Source: Bacillota bacterium (GTDB lineage: Bacteria > Bacillota > Sulfobacillia > Symbiobacteriales > Symbiobacteriaceae). From it: a DNA stretch of 6,978 bases. The notes beneath the pieces were generated by a model. That model had not been told where the DNA came from. It saw only the letters and a list, made by a program, of their open reading frames with translations, and ran no database searches. Of the stretch, positions 4,519 through 6,978 are shown piece by piece (positions within the stretch are counted from its first letter, which is position 1; each line of letters begins with the position of its first letter). Location of the stretch: assembly GCA_028287415.1 (NCBI GenBank), contig JAQBPS010000612.1, positions 1 through 6,978 on the forward strand, written 5' to 3'. A program made the translations under genes and the position numbers.

Positions 4519-6633
4519 ATGGCCACCGGAATCTACAGCCGCAGGCGCACCATCGCCCTGATGGGCATCTTTGCCCTGGCTTTTGTCAGCTTGACCGGGC
4601 GGATGGGCTACCTCCAGCTCGAGATGGGCAACAAGCTGGGCGACATGGGCTTCCGCTACCGAATGCGCCCGACCCCGATCCAGGCCGACCGGGGCGAGAT
4701 CTTGGACCGCAACGGGCAACCATTGTTGAAGAACGTCGTCTGCGAGTCGGTCTACGCCCAGCCGATTCTGATCAAGAACAAGCCGGCGGCGGCCAGCGCG
4801 CTCTCGCCGATCCTGGGCATGAAAGCCGATGATCTTGAGGCGCGCATGAGCCGCCCCAGCTTCTTCGAGTGGCTCAAGCGCAAGGTGCCGCCGGAGACCA
4901 GAAAGCAGGTGGCGGCCCTGGGCATCACCGGCATTGGCTTTGCACCCGAGAAGTGCCGCCAGTACCCGGAGGGCGACCTGGCCGTGCACCTGCTCGGCAT
5001 CAGCAACCTTGACCACCAGGGCATCGAAGGGCTGGACCTCTGGTATAACAAGTCGCTCAGTGGTGTGGACGGGGCGATCCAGTGCGAGTACACCGCTCGC
5101 GGCCTGCCCATGGACGGCGGGGACTGCAAGGTGATGGACGGCAAGCCCGGCCTCACGCTTCAGACCACTGTCGATGTGACCCTGCAGCGGCTCCTCGAGC
5201 GCGCCGTCGAACGGGCCGCCCTGGAGACGAAGGCGAAACGCGTCTACATGGGCGTCATGCAGGTGAAGACCGGCGAGATGCTCAGCCTCGCACAGTGGCC
5301 GAAGTTCGACCCGCTGCTTGGCGGTAACTCTGATCCGCAAAGCCGGCGGCTCGGCCCGGTGGTCGATACCCTGCCCCCCGGCTCAATCTTCAAGCCGGTG
5401 ACCGCGACCGCCGTCCTGAACGAGGGCGTCATCAACAAGGATACAGTGATTCCTGACGCGGGCTGCACCACCGTCAGCGGCTGGCAGATCTGCAACTGGA
5501 ACCACCAGCCGGTGGGGGGCCCGCACATCGACAGGGTCATGGCCGGCTCCTCCAACGTGGGTTTCGCCACGCTCGGCATGTGGCTCGGCCGGGACCGCTT
5601 CTACAAATACCTCGATGCGTTTGGCTTCACGCAGGTGACCGGCGTCGATCTGCCGGGCGAGGCGCTCGGCCAGTGGATTCCCAAGAAGAGCGCTTCCGAC
5701 ATCGACCTGGCGGTGCAGGGCTTCGGGCAGACGCTTACCGTCTCCCCGATCCAGATGCTCGCCGCGATCGGGGCGATTGCCAATGACGGCAAGCTGATGT
5801 GGCCGCACTTTGGCAAGGCCTTGCTGGACAGCAGCGGCACCGTGGTCCAGACGATCGACCCGCGGGTCGTCCGGCAGGTTGCCCGGCCTGAGGTGGCCCG
5901 TTACGTCCAGGAACTGATGGTCGGGGTCGTCGACACGGGCACGGGCCGCAACGCCCGGGTGCCCGGCTACAAGATCGGTGGCAAGACCGGCACGGCGACC
6001 AAGGTGATCGACGGCAAGCTCGCACAGGGCAAGTACATCGCCTCATTTGTGGGCTTTGCACCCTACCCGAACCCGGAGCTCGTGGTGCTGATTTCCGTGG
6101 ATGAGCCGCAAGGCGCTTACTACGGCGGCCAGATCGCCGCCCCGATCTTCGGCGAGTTGATGGGCGAGGTGCTGGGTTATTTAAATGTCCCGCGCAGCAA
6201 CCTGCCGCCGCCCCCGTCCCGGCCGGGCGAGCCGCCCGCGCCCAAATCCCGGGAGAAGGCGTTCGTCCCGTCGATCGTCAACCTGCCCGTCGCTGAGGCC
6301 GACCGGGTGGCCCGCGCCGCCGGCATGGAGCTGTTCGTGCAGGGCGGCGGTGCCTACGTGACCGAGCAGTTCCCGCTGGCTGGCACCATGGCCTACCGGG
6401 ACGGGCAGATGGTCGCCAACACCGACCTGCCCGAACCGGGCGAGGAGCGGGTCCACGTGCCGCCCCTGGCCGGCAAGAGCTTGTCTGAGGCGGCTCAGGC
6501 CCTGGCCCTGCGCGGTCTGCTCATGGACGCACAGGGGACCGGGGTAGTGGTAAAGCAGCAGCCGGAAGGCGGCGCCATATTGCGAAAAGGGACTCCGGTG
6601 AAGGTACTTCTGGAGCCTTTGCCGAAACGGTGA
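4519..6633 (+). CDS. ftsI: Class B penicillin-binding protein (FtsI/PBP2B/SpoVD family) with two PASTA-like domains
   Basis: This DD-transpeptidase cross-links peptidoglycan outside the membrane, at the division septum or, if it is SpoVD, in the spore cortex. From ATG 4519 it is 704 residues; ATG 4456 would add 21 residues without a good ribosome binding site. It has a basic N-terminus, one membrane anchor (about 11-30) and a dimerisation domain starting with DRGEILDRNG. The transpeptidase domain carries PPGSIFKP with catalytic S289 and K292, SSN (344-346) as the SxN motif, and KTG (489-491). A Pro-rich linker (about 558-579) leads to two PASTA-like repeats (about 580-640 and 645-704). Six cysteines (75, 146, 189, 203, 316, 325) all lie outside the membrane. 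The genes before and after it fit either a division PBP or SpoVD, and sequence alone does not decide. The symbol is used in the family sense. Confidence 0.93.
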   Translation: MATGIYSRRRTIALMGIFALAFVSLTGRMGYLQLEMGNKLGDMGFRYRMRPTPIQADRGEILDRNGQPLLKNVVCESVYAQPILIKNKPAAASALSPILGMKADDLEARMSRPSFFEWLKRKVPPETRKQVAALGITGIGFAPEKCRQYPEGDLAVHLLGISNLDHQGIEGLDLWYNKSLSGVDGAIQCEYTARGLPMDGGDCKVMDGKPGLTLQTTVDVTLQRLLERAVERAALETKAKRVYMGVMQVKTGEMLSLAQWPKFDPLLGGNSDPQSRRLGPVVDTLPPGSIFKPVTATAVLNEGVINKDTVIPDAGCTTVSGWQICNWNHQPVGGPHIDRVMAGSSNVGFATLGMWLGRDRFYKYLDAFGFTQVTGVDLPGEALGQWIPKKSASDIDLAVQGFGQTLTVSPIQMLAAIGAIANDGKLMWPHFGKALLDSSGTVVQTIDPRVVRQVARPEVARYVQELMVGVVDTGTGRNARVPGYKIGGKTGTATKVIDGKLAQGKYIASFVGFAPYPNPELVVLISVDEPQGAYYGGQIAAPIFGELMGEVLGYLNVPRSNLPPPPSRPGEPPAPKSREKAFVPSIVNLPVAEADRVARAAGMELFVQGGGAYVTEQFPLAGTMAYRDGQMVANTDLPEPGEERVHVPPLAGKSLSEAAQALALRGLLMDAQGTGVVVKQQPEGGAILRKGTPVKVLLEPLPKR

Positions 6634-6763
6634 AGGCTTTGTCGTATCTTTTCGCGGACATTGACGTTACGTTAAGCAGAACATGTGGCAGGTATTTCCC
6701 GTCAAAGAAGTGGAAAGAATGGGAATCGAGTCTGTCATGGCTGGCGGCGCGGAGGTTGGGTCA
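6634..6763 (+). other. 130-nt gap before murE
   Basis: No gene, RNA or terminator is recognised. The start of the gap is less GC-rich than its surroundings and contains TTGACG (6661-6666), without a convincing -10 element at 15-18 bp. The murE frame stays open upstream to a TGA at 6662, with additional in-frame ATG codons at 6683, 6719 and 6737. The gap ends with GGAGG at 6751-6755, 8 nt before ATG 6764, which is the best-supported murE start. Confidence 0.6.
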
Positions 6764-6978
6764 ATGCGACTACGCGATTGTGTCGGATTTGGAACGTTAC
6801 TCCAAGGAGATCCCGACACGGAGATCACCTCAGTGGTTTATGATTCGCGCCAGGCGGGGCCGGGCGCACTGTTCGTGGCCGTGGCCGGCTTCAAGGCCAA
6901 CGGTCACGAGTTTATCGCCGATGCGCTCAGCCGCGGCGCAGCAGCGGTGGTGGTCGAGCAGCCGGTGGCGCTGCCGCC
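6764..6978 (+). CDS. murE: UDP-N-acetylmuramyl-tripeptide synthetase MurE, N-terminal part
   Basis: MurE is the cytoplasmic ATP-dependent ligase that adds the third amino acid (diaminopimelate or lysine) to UDP-MurNAc-L-Ala-D-Glu. The window holds its first 71 residues plus two bases, and the right edge cuts it off. The N-terminal Mur ligase domain is recognisable: ITSVVYDSRQAGPGALFVAV (21-40) with the DSR motif at 27-29, then GFKANGHEFIADAL (42-55) and RGAAAVVVE (57-65). Most relatives have DGH where this protein has NGH (46-48). The start is set by GGAGG at 6751-6755. MurF shares the DSR pattern, but the position directly after the transpeptidase gene favours MurE. The ATP-binding and amino-acid-selecting motifs lie outside the window, so the added residue cannot be told. 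Confidence 0.9.
   Translation, partial: MRLRDCVGFGTLLQGDPDTEITSVVYDSRQAGPGALFVAVAGFKANGHEFIADALSRGAAAVVVEQPVALP

Noticed and set aside
4378..5340. 320-codon open frame on the - strand over the transpeptidase gene
   Set aside because: It is antisense to conserved transpeptidase sequence, has no recognisable motif and crosses the intercistronic hairpin.
6661..6689. TTGACG as -35 of a murE promoter
   Set aside because: No acceptable -10 hexamer is found 15-18 bp downstream.

Overview
The window is a high-G+C bacterial chromosome segment (roughly two thirds G+C by eye). It carries recQ followed by the start of the division and cell wall (dcw) cluster, all on the + strand: recQ, terminator, mraZ, rsmH (mraW), ftsL-like, a class B penicillin-binding protein (FtsI/SpoVD family), and the 5' end of murE. 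The gene order, the Cys-rich C-terminal tail of RsmH, the HTH_40-like C-terminus of RecQ, the PASTA domains of the transpeptidase and the strong GGAGG ribosome binding sites suggest a high-G+C Firmicute, for example a Symbiobacterium-like lineage. That assignment is inference from protein character, not a database match.

Region by region: 1-2160 is recQ, which is open to the left edge. Positions 2161-2388 hold a near-perfect rho-independent terminator (2185-2228) and then the control region of the dcw cluster. That control region contains three AGTGG repeats at exact 10-bp spacing, which fit an MraZ operator, and a GAAA-loop hairpin that carries a fourth copy. mraZ (2389-2814) is followed after 66 nt by rsmH (TTG start at 2881, end 3816), and after 26 nt by the ftsL-like gene (3843-4370). 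A 148-nt gap with a strong 11-bp hairpin lacking a U-tract precedes the transpeptidase gene (4519-6633). A further 130-nt gap leads to murE (6764 to the right edge, truncated).

How the genes fit together: the terminator isolates recQ (DNA repair) from the dcw transcription unit. MraZ probably represses its own operon through the repeats. RsmH methylates 16S rRNA. FtsL and the transpeptidase act at the septum (or the spore cortex, if the latter is SpoVD). MurE makes the peptidoglycan precursor. The gaps before and after the transpeptidase gene are places where expression could be adjusted within the operon.

Most of this is an ordinary dcw cluster, and no new system is visible. The points most worth a second look are the MraZ repeat array with its hairpin, the rearranged domain order of RecQ, the six extracytoplasmic cysteines of the transpeptidase, and the hairpin between ftsL and the transpeptidase gene.
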